A stretch of DNA of 64,000 nt from Bradyrhizobium embrapense. GTDB taxonomy: Bacteria > Pseudomonadota > Alphaproteobacteria > Rhizobiales > Xanthobacteraceae. This document shows, in pieces, positions 16,001-25,164 of this stretch. Numbering within the stretch: position 1 is the first letter of the stretch; every line of letters starts with the position of its first letter. The DNA lies in assembly GCF_001189235.2 (NCBI RefSeq), contig NZ_LFIP02000003.1, positions 124,001-188,000 on the forward strand, read 5' to 3'. Position numbers and translations under genes: made by a program. The notes under the pieces were generated by a model that made no database searches, was not told the origin of the DNA, and saw nothing but the letters and a program-made list of their open reading frames with translations.

Positions 16001-17969
16001 GGCGGCTCGCCGCGTAATCGAACAAGATGTGGTGCCGGAAGCCGATCAATCGCACATCGGACAACTGCATCACGACGCCATCCTTCTGAACGGCGTCGAA
16101 GGCGTCGGGGTCCGGCGCTGCTGCCGTTGTGCGCCGTGCCCGCAAGGTTCGATCGGTGACCATTTCGGCGACCGCTGCGCGGAGACAGAGCTCAGCGCCA
16201 CTGCCGTGTTGTTCGACGCGCTTGCGCCAATAGAGCGCAAGCAGTGCGACCTGCGATGCGACGCTATGGAACGTCTCGGGCGTGGCGCCGTTCGTGATTA
16301 GCTCGGCAAGCAGCCGCGTGTTGAAGGGAACACGCGCTAGATCGCGCAGCTTCTCGCCGCCGCGCGTTATTGCCTGGTCCAGAGACGGCGCTTTGGCGCG
16401 CAACGCCGAAAATTCGGCATCGGTCCACGGGGGCACGGTGATGTGACGGATATCGAGAAAGTCTTTGCTCGCATAGGCCGCGGATGGCGGTTTCCCCTTG
16501 AACAAAGCACGGAAGTGTTCGCCCATCCGCAAATCGAACGAGCGAATGGAGGCAATCACTCTCCAGCGAGCCGAGGGATGCCTGACGACGGCGTCGATTA
16601 AGCTGCGAAAGACATGCTCGCCTGCGCCGCCTCGCGTGGCATCCAGCGCATCGATGAACAGAAATGCAGGTTTTGACCCCGGCCAATTTTCGAGGACGTC
16701 GACGATGCGGTGTTCGAGCCCAAGCTCGACGCGCATACCCTCCACCGAGGCAACCGGCAACTGATCGGCCGCAAGCTCAACGACATCGTATTTTTGTTCG
16801 CGGAGAGCAGCTGCCGCAGCGCTGATGACGGCACTTTTACCTGAGCCGGGCTCGCCAATAACAAGGAAAGAACCGTTTTGTGCGGCTTCCATCATCGCTT
16901 GCGTGACGTGCCGCGAGACGGTGATGTCAAGGCCGGAAACAGTCGTTTTTTCAAATTCCGCCAACCGACGGCTGGTCTCCGCGCTGAAGCGGGCCAGTTG
17001 CGCCACATCCACCTCGTAGCGCGGCGGCGCTTTGAGCGAGATGCCAAGAGCGGACAGAGCAGTGCGAAACTGCACGGGGCCGTCCCCGAGCCTGGCTTCC
17101 ATCAGGTGCTGACAATGCTTTTCGATCGCAATGAAAGCATTGGCCCCTGTACTCGGTCGGGTGACGAGATGGCCGGCTCCGGCGATTGCTGCGGCACGGT
17201 CGGCGCCCGCCATGTCGAACGAAATCACAAAAACAAGGGGAAGGAGCACACGAAGGTCGCTCTCGCGGGCGGACGCCTTGGTGAAGGTCTTCCACTCCGC
17301 TTTTAGCGCTTTGACGAATGTCGTCAACGCGTCGCTCTGCGCCTTAGGCAAGGGCGCCGCGTATCGCGCGCGGCGGGCGTCCAATGCGCGAGCGAGGTCG
17401 CGGGTTACGCTGCCACTCGATGTCGGGCCTGCCGCCAGTAGCAAGCGATCTTTGGATGGATCCAGCGGCCGATCCCATCCATTCTTCCCGCGGCCCCTTT
17501 TGGCGCTATGCCAGAGGCGGATCATTTGCCCGGCGGTTTTCCGCAGGTCGCTGTCGGCCTTGGCGGAGAGCGTGACTCCGGTCTTGGCCTGGATAAAGAT
17601 CCAGCCGCCGACATCGGTCTCGATCCCGCAATCGTCGACCGCCGCTTCACTTTCAAATCGTATCCCGCAAGCCTTTGCGTCGCCCAAGCCAAGGCGGTCA
17701 TCCAAGACAGTCTCGGCGAGCATCTGGACTGCGAAAACGGCGCCAACGGAGGCTTGGAAGGTCACGCCTGCTGTCGTTGCATTGCCGCCAGCCCTTGCCA
17801 GGTCAGCAGACTCCTTCTTCGGACTTGCTTGGGACGCGGATTTGCGGCCCGGCAAGATCTGTCCCTTGCCTGGCTTGTTGGTGGTCTTCTTGGCAGGCCC
17901 CTTAGATGCCGTTTTTTTCTTGAGCGTCGTCCGTTTGGGCGGCGTGGCTCGCGTCTTACCCTTTGCCAT
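13002..17969 (-). CDS. Giant nuclease-ATPase with helical tail (Avs/STAND-like candidate)
   Basis: A 1655-residue protein. Residues 1-55 are a Lys-rich tail. Residues 60-150 resemble an Mrr/Cap4-type PD-(D/E)xK nuclease: TTAGVTFQASVGAVFAVQML, then FESE (E106/E108), D112-D113, IETD (E117/D119) and FIQAK with the Q-x-K catalytic strand (Lys129). A P-loop ATPase follows: GEPGSGKS (372-379), Walker B PAFLFIDALDA (Asp440) and an arginine-bearing ASIRSFDLR. The remaining 1100 residues look like helical repeats, as in STAND sensors. Architecture and position next to CBASS suggest an anti-phage sensor that cleaves DNA on activation. ATG 17969 (MAKGKTRATP) is preferred to an upstream TTG at 18005. It is monocistronic. 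Confidence 0.8.
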   Translation of the reverse strand: MAKGKTRATPPKRTTLKKKTASKGPAKKTTNKPGKGQILPGRKSASQASPKKESADLARAGGNATTAGVTFQASVGAVFAVQMLAETVLDDRLGLGDAKACGIRFESEAAVDDCGIETDVGGWIFIQAKTGVTLSAKADSDLRKTAGQMIRLWHSAKRGRGKNGWDRPLDPSKDRLLLAAGPTSSGSVTRDLARALDARRARYAAPLPKAQSDALTTFVKALKAEWKTFTKASARESDLRVLLPLVFVISFDMAGADRAAAIAGAGHLVTRPSTGANAFIAIEKHCQHLMEARLGDGPVQFRTALSALGISLKAPPRYEVDVAQLARFSAETSRRLAEFEKTTVSGLDITVSRHVTQAMMEAAQNGSFLVIGEPGSGKSAVISAAAAALREQKYDVVELAADQLPVASVEGMRVELGLEHRIVDVLENWPGSKPAFLFIDALDATRGGAGEHVFRSLIDAVVRHPSARWRVIASIRSFDLRMGEHFRALFKGKPPSAAYASKDFLDIRHITVPPWTDAEFSALRAKAPSLDQAITRGGEKLRDLARVPFNTRLLAELITNGATPETFHSVASQVALLALYWRKRVEQHGSGAELCLRAAVAEMVTDRTLRARRTTAAAPDPDAFDAVQKDGVVMQLSDVRLIGFRHHILFDYAASRLFIDPLDVAATVDRLRNDRSLSLMLAPAIGFALQALWETDDPAREAFWAAVSQFAGGTSVDPVARSIAARIASEQPRHKDDLQGFLLLLQNDASRKTASVAFAHVVGSIIVRVDDGLLVVNAAWCHLAARISSDLEGLAWPLRTLLTRFSDRLTDPAIQADFGLAARALFAYALDRPAAVTLLPIAIELVVQSYRSDTAASRALLAKTLAAGRLESHAHEDIPALARQAKLLLDADPDFLVEIFGVVFGYNVSDDSATSIGSSQILALTSNRRQDYDHAKWELKEVVPRFLKAQPETAIRAISAALAGYARQKYGDVRTIEVPTAGVTLALIEDDSHIWASDPNDRHAHADNAGGMLLAFKTRLETASDDDARALTQYVIRHAKPLVLWSRLFLVGAGRAAVLGRILWPYASSTPILRSSDTAKDAIDVVAAVYPLIDHSERLRFEERICGVTYQNFKNPERAQLVFLGRLFGAIGSAHLATEQARRFIVAATAQNISTDNRRTYEFEMRSLPVEPYYWLPEGVDAKAPANAKILRLIEIMDVGSGDLQNRLAAAEAVAAAIHSAGTDGVALRITEHAEDQLGYVLPKLAREQDTLRKSPMMAARLWSLVSPMLTNPRPEAVPGKSIDRGPRASATDAALRLCTISQLFADNVFPAVEPFSNDPNAGVRYEFANHFGCLWEFRRADLWRIAEQYVECATDKAVLNALTGFLCWAIHHDVERVEDLALKLHPRAGNEEDVHGDSMVEGIASVVTFLWTRYDRPRAHSLIQAWLAEPETYDAELGRVVASMRGHITSGYQSRKTIEVKLRAHFLALAAEIVARAASCLEAFYTKGGAELTEPDSKRVRACARLIDQIGDQLYFSSGAAAQASEDVPLAGIEPKRAFLRDATPIIRRLGDVAVPHTIYYLIELLDFLRPADPETVFDLIAHALLTGGPRHGYEFEPMAVNRFVTIVGTYLADHRGIFVSSDRRESLISCLDIFVNAGWPTARRLLYRLPELL

Positions 17970-18757
17970 GAGCCACGAATTTAGGTTACGGCGCGCCCGC
18001 CGCAAGCGAGCTCAAATCGGCAATACTTTCAAGGGTCTGACTAGTTCTTGGAGATGAGGTTGCCTTGGCCGCGGTGATTCGCTTCGGCAAAAGGCCGTCT
18101 TCTTGTCTCCGGCTTCGCTAGGCGTGCAGATGGAGAGCTGAGCGCCGGTCGGATGTTTCCTGTACTGGAATCGATATTCCGCTGCTGGGCAAACCGGAAA
18201 TCCTTCGGCATGGCGTTGTGGGTGCGCTCATTCGGGCGGGCGCTTATGCGGATCGAGCTAGCGATCCGGCCAAGGATGAAAATGCCAGTCGACGAAAAGG
18301 CCGTCTCCCTGCATTTCGAGCCACAGCAGCTTGGGCGTTCGTACCGAAAGGCACCAATTGGCGGGAAATGCACCTAAGCCCTTCCTCATCTCCGTAACCT
18401 TTTGAAATCACACACAATGAACCCTCCCTCCGAGCGCACCATAAACCCACAACGGAGACACGTCGCCACAATGGACTTCACACTGGTCGAGCACCCGGCT
18501 CGGGAATTTGGCGAGGAGATCGCGCAAAGGTATTCGTTTAGCTCACAGACGACGGTCTGCATGATTACCGGAACAGGTCGGCTCTTTGAGGCGCCGTTTC
18601 AGTCGCTATAAGCGGTTTCTTGCCCCAAGGGGACATGGCTCGAGTTGATCTGACATCAAATTCAATCTCCACTTGGATATGGATGTGGTTATAGCGGTTG
18701 ATCCGCCTTGGACTGACAAATTGGAATTTCGAGCTCTGTTGCTGAGCATGGCTACTG
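17970..18757. other. Spacer without supported genes
   Basis: Roughly 790 nt between the giant nuclease-ATPase and the STAND regulator. Short frames at 18153-18377 and 18471-18611 lack ribosome sites and family features. This may hold promoter sequences for the minus-strand gene and degraded gene remnants. Confidence 0.45.
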
Positions 18758-21589
18758 TCAAAATCTCGCTATCAGTTCCGCGGCAGCTTTAAGATCGGTT
18801 GTGTCAAACCCTTCTGTGAAGCGGTCGTAGATCGGCTGCAGAAACGCAATGGCTCGCTTGCGTTCTCCTTGACCGGCGAGGTTTCGGGCAAGGTCTGTTG
18901 CCGATCGCAATTCGAAGGAACCGGCACCCTGTGCCCGTGAAAGCCTAATCGCCTCCCTCCAGCAGCTTTCTGCGTCTTCATGTGCCTGGATCGATTGAAG
19001 GAGAACACCCTTCACACGCAGCAATTCCGGCAACTGGAACAGTTCGCCGCTTTCCTCGACGCGGCCGATCGTTTCATCGACAATCTCCAGGCCTGCGGCA
19101 GCCTGACTGAGCTGGGCCAAGCCCAGCGCGAGCTCCATGTTGAACTCGGTGGTGAGAAGTTCGTGACGAGCGGCATGGATCGGCTTGAGACCGGCGCGCA
19201 AATCATCGACGCCTTGCCGCACTTTGCCTTGATGGATAGCGAGTTCTGCCTTGCGACATCGTGCGATCGCCATCAGAGGACCCATAGCATTGGCTTCAGC
19301 CAACGTATAACAGCGGTCAATATAACGCTGGGTCGAATCGAGGTCGCCGCGCCAAAGTGAAACGGTAGCGGCGCCCGCCAGGACCAGCGCTAGAGCGGCC
19401 GAATGCCCAGTTGCCTCCGATAGCGCGACTGCCTGTCTGATGCGTTCAGCGGCCTGGTCGGGATATCCTTGCAGCCACAACGTCCGCGCCAGAGCTACGA
19501 TAGACCGGTAATGCGGATCATAGCCAAGCAGGACCGAACTCTGCTGAGAGTTCAGGATCATTTCGGTTACAGCCTCAAGCTCAACTCGCGAGCCGCCTAG
19601 ATCTCCCGAGAACTGCAAAGCCATACCGCGGGCGGAATGGGCCAACGCTTTAATCGCAACGTCATCGGTTCGTTCGCCGAGGCTGCGACATCTCTCAGCA
19701 TACTCAAGCAGTAGCTTGAAGTGCCCGCTGCGACCATGGAAAATGTACTGCATGTTGAGTAGGCCAGCTTCATAGAGCGTATCCCCGTTTGATTCCGCGA
19801 TTGCCAGGCTCCGATTGAGAGCGTCGTTGACCGCATCCGTCTCGCCGTACATCTGGGACGATGAAACGCCCAAACCTGCCTGAAGTCGCATTTCGTCCGA
19901 GCTACCAACCGTCTCCGCGTTGAGCGCCACAAGTCCGCGTTGCGACCAGCGGTGACACTCGGGAAGCAATGACATTGCCAAAAATACTTCCGCCGCCGCA
20001 GCGGCAAGCCTGATTCCAATCCGCGGATCGCCGTCTTCGCCGAAAGACCATTCTAGCGCAGCGCGCACATTATTCATTTTGGAAAAATGGTGAGTTCGTT
20101 CCTGCCCACTCGAGAACGTCGACCAATCACGCCCTCGTCGTTCCAGCCATTCGATGCAATAGTTGGCATGCCTTGTGGCGAGCTCTTTTGCCTGAGCGTC
20201 ATCGATTTGGACGTCAAGCGCATACGCGCGCGTGGTGTCCAGAAGACGATAGCTCATGACAGTACCGATCGGGCGCGTCGCGACCATCGACTTGCTAATC
20301 AGGCTGTCGATGGTGTTGAGAATGTCCTCTCGGCTAACGTCTTGCCCGCAGACCGCGGTCACGGCATCGAGCGTGAAATGCCCTACGAACACGGCAAGAC
20401 GACGAAGGATAGCCCGCTCCAGGTCGGAGAGCAGGCTATAGCTCCAATCTATCGTGGCGTGGAGTGTCCTCTGCCGCGGCGGCGCGCTTCTTGGTCCGAG
20501 CCAAGAGAGCGCCAGCCGCTGATCCAGCAGTTCCGCGGTGCCATGCACACCGTAAGTCTCCACCCGCCGGGCCGCGAGTTCAATCGCAAGAGCAACGCCA
20601 TCGAGCCTGCGACACATGTTTGCAACGACAGGCGCCTCGTCGTCGCTGAAATGCAACTGTGCTCCGCTGGCGCGTGCACGTTCGACAAAGAGTTGCACTG
20701 CTGGAAACGTCCGGGCCACTTCCGCAGTAAGCCCCGTGCCCTCAGGGGGGTAGGCGAGCGCGTCGAGCCGATAGACATGCTCCCCATCGGCCTGCAGCGC
20801 CTCTCTGCTTGTCGCCAGAAGATGGACTTTCGGCGCAGACCCAAAAATCGAAGATGCGAAAGCTGCAACCGACTCCACGAGGTGCTCACAGGTATCAAAG
20901 ATCAGCAAAATTCGTTTATCTCGTAGAAAGGCAGCGATACTGGGCGCCGCATTTTCGGACTGCACCGACAAGCCCAGCAGGGAAGCAACGATGATTCCTA
21001 CCAGCCCGGGATCGCTCACCATGCTCAAATCTACGAAAACTACGGCTCCATCGAAGCTTTCCATCAACTGATGACCGACTGCGATCGCGAGCGTCGTCTT
21101 GCCGACACCGCCTGCTCCCACGATTGTGACGAAGCGCGACGTGCGTAGTCGAGCGGGGATTTCATCGATTTCAACCTCGCGGTCGATCATCGGCAGGCGT
21201 ATCGGCAGATTTGCGTGCCGGAACGGCGCCGGACCTGCTATCCCCATGTTCTGGGTGGGCGACCGCGAGATCTCCGCAACGAACGAATAGCCGCGTCCAG
21301 ATGAATTCACGATATAGCGTTGGCCATTGCTGCCGTCGCCGAGCGCCTTGCGCAGATTCGCCATGTGAAATCGGAGGCTGCCTTCCTCAACAACGAGGCC
21401 AGGCCAGACCTGCCGCAACAGATCGGCTTTGCTGATCAGTTCGTTGGGACGCGACACAAGCGCGACCAGGAGATCGTAAGCCCGACCACGGAGTTCGACG
21501 CGTTCACCGTTCTTAGTCAGGAGGCGCTCGGCGGGTATCAGGCTGAACGGACCGAACGCGATGATCTCCTTATGCTGTTCTGTCGGCAT
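18758..21589 (-). CDS. Winged-helix / ATPase / TPR transcriptional regulator
   Basis: A 943-residue STAND-type regulator. Residues 8-105 form an OmpR-type winged helix (ELRGRAYDLLVALVSRPNEL; YIVNSSGRGYSFVAEI). A NB-ARC-like ATPase follows, with Walker A GAGGVGKT (158-165), Walker B ILLIFDTCEH and RLDGVALAIELAARR. The C-terminal 450 residues are TPR-like helices that would sense a ligand or partner. ATG 21589 is the only start in front of the full DNA-binding domain. It is divergent from the epoxide hydrolase cluster, with a 10-nt-phased repeat between them, so it likely controls that cluster. The inducer is unknown. Confidence 0.88.
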   Translation of the reverse strand: MPTEQHKEIIAFGPFSLIPAERLLTKNGERVELRGRAYDLLVALVSRPNELISKADLLRQVWPGLVVEEGSLRFHMANLRKALGDGSNGQRYIVNSSGRGYSFVAEISRSPTQNMGIAGPAPFRHANLPIRLPMIDREVEIDEIPARLRTSRFVTIVGAGGVGKTTLAIAVGHQLMESFDGAVVFVDLSMVSDPGLVGIIVASLLGLSVQSENAAPSIAAFLRDKRILLIFDTCEHLVESVAAFASSIFGSAPKVHLLATSREALQADGEHVYRLDALAYPPEGTGLTAEVARTFPAVQLFVERARASGAQLHFSDDEAPVVANMCRRLDGVALAIELAARRVETYGVHGTAELLDQRLALSWLGPRSAPPRQRTLHATIDWSYSLLSDLERAILRRLAVFVGHFTLDAVTAVCGQDVSREDILNTIDSLISKSMVATRPIGTVMSYRLLDTTRAYALDVQIDDAQAKELATRHANYCIEWLERRGRDWSTFSSGQERTHHFSKMNNVRAALEWSFGEDGDPRIGIRLAAAAAEVFLAMSLLPECHRWSQRGLVALNAETVGSSDEMRLQAGLGVSSSQMYGETDAVNDALNRSLAIAESNGDTLYEAGLLNMQYIFHGRSGHFKLLLEYAERCRSLGERTDDVAIKALAHSARGMALQFSGDLGGSRVELEAVTEMILNSQQSSVLLGYDPHYRSIVALARTLWLQGYPDQAAERIRQAVALSEATGHSAALALVLAGAATVSLWRGDLDSTQRYIDRCYTLAEANAMGPLMAIARCRKAELAIHQGKVRQGVDDLRAGLKPIHAARHELLTTEFNMELALGLAQLSQAAAGLEIVDETIGRVEESGELFQLPELLRVKGVLLQSIQAHEDAESCWREAIRLSRAQGAGSFELRSATDLARNLAGQGERKRAIAFLQPIYDRFTEGFDTTDLKAAAELIARF

Positions 21590-21822
21590 TGAAAATCATT
21601 GTTCTTGGCGATTGGCGTCACGTCGACAGTTCAGACGGGCGGTCTGCAGTCCGATGCCATCGTTATATCCGATGCCCGTACCGAATTGTAGCGCACACTG
21701 CAGTGCACTCGCCATTTCAAATTACTCATTAGTGCCAATTGGTTATGAGATCGCCAGCGGCTGTCCCGGCCGCGGCGGCCGCCCTTGGGAAAGCGCATCC
21801 CAGCCCGCCGCGCTGGCGACAG

Positions 21823-21855
21823 CTAACGATCGCTAACAATCCATAACGAGCTAAT
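21823..21855. promoter_or_regulatory. Direct-repeat operator, 10-nt phasing
   Basis: GCTAACGATC-GCTAACAATC-CATAACGAGC-TAAT: the TAAC core starts at 21824, 21834 and 21844, with a TAAT at 21852. One-turn direct repeats are the classic binding pattern of OmpR-type winged helices, and the adjacent divergent gene encodes one. It lies about 85 nt before the epoxide hydrolase start. Confidence 0.6.
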
Positions 21856-21935
21856 CCCGGAGATCTGGCCCAGTGTTTTTACGGGGCGAGCGACGCAACC
21901 GGTCGGGTCGCCAACAACGATCAGGGAGATGCAAG

Positions 21936-23243
21936 ATGACGAACCAGTCCGAAAACGAGCGTATGAACCCCGACCGCCGTCAATTGCTCGGCGCCGTTGC
22001 CATGAGCGCGATCGTCGTCGGGGTATCCGGCTTACTCCCCTCGCAGGCGGCTTCCGCGGCGGCAGACGCGGCAATTCGGCCCTTCCGCATCAATATCCCC
22101 GAACACGATCTCGTCGATCTTCGGCGCCGTCTGGCAGCGACCAAGTGGCCGGACAGGGAGACCGTCCAGGACCAATCGCAAGGCGTGCAACTGGCGACGA
22201 TCCAGCGGCTTGTGCACTACTGGCGAGACTATGACTGGCGCAAGGTTGAGGCGCGCTTGAATGCCTTGCCGCAGTTCACCACCAGAATCGACGGCGTCGA
22301 TATCCACTTCATCCACGTGCGCTCGAAGCATGAGAATGCGCTCCCCCTCATCATCACCCACGGCTGGCCCGGTTCGATCATCGAACAATTGAAGGTCATC
22401 GATCCACTGACGAACCCCACCGCGCATGGTGCCAGCGCGTCCGACGCATTCGATCTCGTGATCCCGTCGCTGCCCGGTCACGGCTTTTCGGGCAAGCCGA
22501 CCGAACTCGGCTGGGACCCGATCCGCATCGCTCGTGCCTGGATCATGCTGATGAAGCGCCTTGGATACACCCAGTTCGTTGCCCAGGGCGGAGACTGGGG
22601 CAACGCCGTTACCGAGCAGATGGCGCTGCTGGCGCCGCCGGAACTGATCGGCATTCACACCAACATGCCGGCCACTGTCCCCGCCGAAGTCGAAAACGCG
22701 CTCCACGGCGGCCCGGCGGTGTCGGGCCTCTCGGACGACGAGAAACACGCCTATGACCAACTCGATTACTTCTACAAGCATGGGCTGGGCTACGCCCAGG
22801 AAATGGCGGGGCGGCCGCAGACGCTCTATGGGCTCGCGGATTCTCCTGCCGGCCTCGCCGCCTGGATGTTGGATCATGACGCGCGGAGCCTCGCGCTCAT
22901 CTCACGCGTGCTCGATGGAAAATCGGAAGGCCTGACCCGGGACGACATCCTCGACAACGTGTCGCTCTACTGGCTGACGAACACGGCCGTATCATCGGCG
23001 CGGCTGTACTGGGAAAGCAAGCTTCCGTTCTTCGCTCCGAAGCATGTCGCCATTCCCGTAGCCGTCAGCGCGTTTCCCGAAGAGCTCTACCAGGCTCCGC
23101 GAAGCTGGGCCGAGCGCGCCTATCCCAAGCTTGTCCACTACAACAAGCTCGACAAGGGCGGGCACTTTGCCGCCTGGGAGCAGCCGAAGTTGTTCTCGGA
23201 CGAAGTCCGGGCCGGCTTCCGGTCGCTGCGCAAGTCGAGCTGA
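21936..23243 (+). CDS. Tat-exported epoxide hydrolase
   Basis: A 435-residue alpha/beta-hydrolase of the epoxide hydrolase (EHN) family. The N-terminus carries a Tat-like signal (NPDRRQLLGAVAMSAIVVGV) and then the EHN domain (IRPFRINIPEHDLVDLRRRL). The oxyanion HGWPGS, the nucleophile Asp in QGGDWGN and the His in KGGHFAAWEQP form the catalytic set. It would open epoxides in the periplasm. ATG 21936 has AGGGAG 8 nt upstream; MNPDRRQ nine residues later is an alternative start. It is the first gene of the hydrolase cluster and is divergent from the STAND regulator. Confidence 0.9.
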   Translation: MTNQSENERMNPDRRQLLGAVAMSAIVVGVSGLLPSQAASAAADAAIRPFRINIPEHDLVDLRRRLAATKWPDRETVQDQSQGVQLATIQRLVHYWRDYDWRKVEARLNALPQFTTRIDGVDIHFIHVRSKHENALPLIITHGWPGSIIEQLKVIDPLTNPTAHGASASDAFDLVIPSLPGHGFSGKPTELGWDPIRIARAWIMLMKRLGYTQFVAQGGDWGNAVTEQMALLAPPELIGIHTNMPATVPAEVENALHGGPAVSGLSDDEKHAYDQLDYFYKHGLGYAQEMAGRPQTLYGLADSPAGLAAWMLDHDARSLALISRVLDGKSEGLTRDDILDNVSLYWLTNTAVSSARLYWESKLPFFAPKHVAIPVAVSAFPEELYQAPRSWAERAYPKLVHYNKLDKGGHFAAWEQPKLFSDEVRAGFRSLRKSS

Positions 23244-23283
23244 CGCATCCAGGCACATCCACCGAACCCGACAGGAGACAACT

Positions 23284-23727
23284 ATGACCCTTCACCAAGC
23301 AACCACCGCGCAGGACCCCGGCAAGGTGATCTATACCGCCAGGACACACACCGTCGGCGGTCGCGAAAATGGCACCGCGCGCAGTTCTGATGGCCGGCTC
23401 GACGTCAAGATCTCGCCGCCCGGCGCGGTACACGCCGGCACCAATCCCGAACAGCTGTTTGCCGCCGGCTGGTCAGCTTGCTTCGAAAGCGCAATCGGGC
23501 TCGCGGCCCGCAAGCGCAAGGTCACTCTGAGCGAAGTCACCATCGACGCTGAGGTCGACCTGCATCTGGCCGGCAGCGACAACTTCTCTCTCAGCGCCCG
23601 TCTCGACGTCAGCCTGCCCGGCGTTGGCCAAGACATGGCCGAGCTGCTTGTTAAGGACGCCGAGCAGCTCTGCCCCTACTCTAAGGCCACGCGCGGCAAC
23701 ATCGATGTGACCATCCGCGTGGTTTGA
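23284..23727 (+). CDS. Ohr/OsmC-family organic hydroperoxide reductase
   Basis: A 147-residue Ohr protein, a thiol peroxidase that reduces organic hydroperoxides. Both redox cysteines are visible: WSACFES and EQLCPYSKATRGN. GGRENGTARSSDGRLDVKIS and GTNPEQLFAAG are typical Ohr segments. ATG 23284 follows a good AGGAG. It lies 40 nt after the epoxide hydrolase gene and is probably co-transcribed. The usual MarR-type OhrR regulator is absent nearby. Confidence 0.93.
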   Translation: MTLHQATTAQDPGKVIYTARTHTVGGRENGTARSSDGRLDVKISPPGAVHAGTNPEQLFAAGWSACFESAIGLAARKRKVTLSEVTIDAEVDLHLAGSDNFSLSARLDVSLPGVGQDMAELLVKDAEQLCPYSKATRGNIDVTIRVV

Positions 23728-23880
23728 ACGACCGGCGTCTGCTTCATCGCTGGGCGCCGCGCCATCCACCACAACCAGTTTCGTACAACGGAGGCCCGCG
23801 ATTGCGTCGCGCGGGTCTCCGAGCGGGGACGTGCGCCCCGGACAACCTCACGACGTGCAACTTCTCAGGAGATCAAAACC

Positions 23881-24408
23881 ATGACCACCAACCAGATCGT
23901 CGACTCCAGCTTCACCGCCATCATCAACGCACCCATCAGCAAGATCGATATCCCGGCCTGGTGCTTCAACCTGTCCGAAAAGGAGTACCAGGGCTGCTCG
24001 CCGGCGCACATCGCCGCCGGCTTCACGACCGCACCCGACGGGAAGCGCATGTCGATCAACGTCGAAACGATCGGCGGCAGCCTGATGGTGCAGCATTACG
24101 TGGAAACGGTAGGCGAGAAGAACCACCTGGTTCTCGACTCGACCTCGGACGTGTTCACACCTACCGGCCGCACGACGATCCACGTGACCTGGGAACTGAC
24201 GGCCCGCGAAATCGAGCCCGGAAAATGCGAGTTCACCAACCGGGTCCGATCATACGCCACCGACGAATTCATGGAGTTCATCGGCAAGCAAGGTATCCCG
24301 TTCGACCTATTCCGGGCGCAGCGCCAGCCGGCTTCGATCGCTCACAATCAGGGCGAGACGCCCCTGTTCGCGGCGAGCATCGAGCGCGCCGCAATGAGCA
24401 ACAATTAA
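23881..24408 (+). CDS. Hypothetical protein, SRPBCC-like
   Basis: A 175-residue protein without a firm family. The pattern of strands (SSFTAIINAPISKIDIP; GGSLMVQHYVETVGEKNHL; TTIHVTWELTAREIEPG) looks like a lipid- or ligand-binding SRPBCC/START-type fold. ATG 23881 has AGGAG upstream. The 150-nt gap before it contains a GC-rich hairpin (CCCGCG/CGCGGG near 23793) that could modulate distal expression. Its place among hydrolases suggests handling of a hydrophobic substrate. Function is unknown. Confidence 0.75.
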   Translation: MTTNQIVDSSFTAIINAPISKIDIPAWCFNLSEKEYQGCSPAHIAAGFTTAPDGKRMSINVETIGGSLMVQHYVETVGEKNHLVLDSTSDVFTPTGRTTIHVTWELTAREIEPGKCEFTNRVRSYATDEFMEFIGKQGIPFDLFRAQRQPASIAHNQGETPLFAASIERAAMSNN

Positions 24409-24459
24409 CACCTAACCGCGGCTGTGCCGTCAGTCGGCGCAGCCGCCATGGAGGCTTCC

Positions 24460-25119
24460 ATGACCGACCTTTTCTACGACAACAACGTCACCGCACTTCT
24501 CGTAGTCGACCCGTATAACGACTTCATTTCCGAAGGCGGCAAGATCTGGCCACGGATCAGAGCCGTAGCGGAGGCAAACAATTCCGTTCCGAACATGCAG
24601 CAGGTGCTCCATGCGGCGCGCGAGGCGAAGCTGCGGGTTTTCTACGCCATGCACCATCGCTACCGACCCGGCGACTACAGCTCATGGAAGTACGTTGCCC
24701 CTGTGCAGCGGGCGGCATGGAAGAACCGCAGCTTCGAGTTCGGCAGTTGGGGCGGCGAATTCCGCGCAGAATTCGTTCCGGCTCCAGGCGAGATCGTCGC
24801 CAGCGAGCACTGGTGCTCCAGCGGATTTGCCAATACCGATCTCGATCTCCAGCTCAAGCGGCACGGCATCCAGCGGCTCATCGTCATCGGACTGATCGCG
24901 CACACCTGCATCGAAGCGACCGTTCGTTTCGCCGCCGAGCTCGGATACGACGTCACGGTCGTCAAGGACGCCGTAGCGGATTATTCGGCCGAAATGATGC
25001 ACGCGGCGCTCGAAATCAACATGCCGAACTACGCCAGCGCGATCGTGACCACGAAAGAGATCCTCGATGCGCTGTCGATCGAGTCCCTTCCGGTATTCGA
25101 TCCGGCGGGCGTCGACTGA
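24460..25119 (+). CDS. Isochorismatase-like cysteine hydrolase
   Basis: A 219-residue cysteine hydrolase of the isochorismatase superfamily. The catalytic Asp is in LLVVDPYNDF and the nucleophilic Cys in IGLIAHTCIEATVR, which is followed by the typical AAELGYDVTVVKDAVADYS. Members hydrolyse amides or vinyl ethers; the substrate here is unknown. ATG 24460 is preceded by GGAG at 6 nt; a longer frame begins at 24424. It is co-directional with the rest of the cluster. Confidence 0.88.
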   Translation: MTDLFYDNNVTALLVVDPYNDFISEGGKIWPRIRAVAEANNSVPNMQQVLHAAREAKLRVFYAMHHRYRPGDYSSWKYVAPVQRAAWKNRSFEFGSWGGEFRAEFVPAPGEIVASEHWCSSGFANTDLDLQLKRHGIQRLIVIGLIAHTCIEATVRFAAELGYDVTVVKDAVADYSAEMMHAALEINMPNYASAIVTTKEILDALSIESLPVFDPAGVD

Positions 25120-25164
25120 ACCCGGCGATCAGGAAAACGTCGCTAAGCCAAGTGGAGAACTCAA

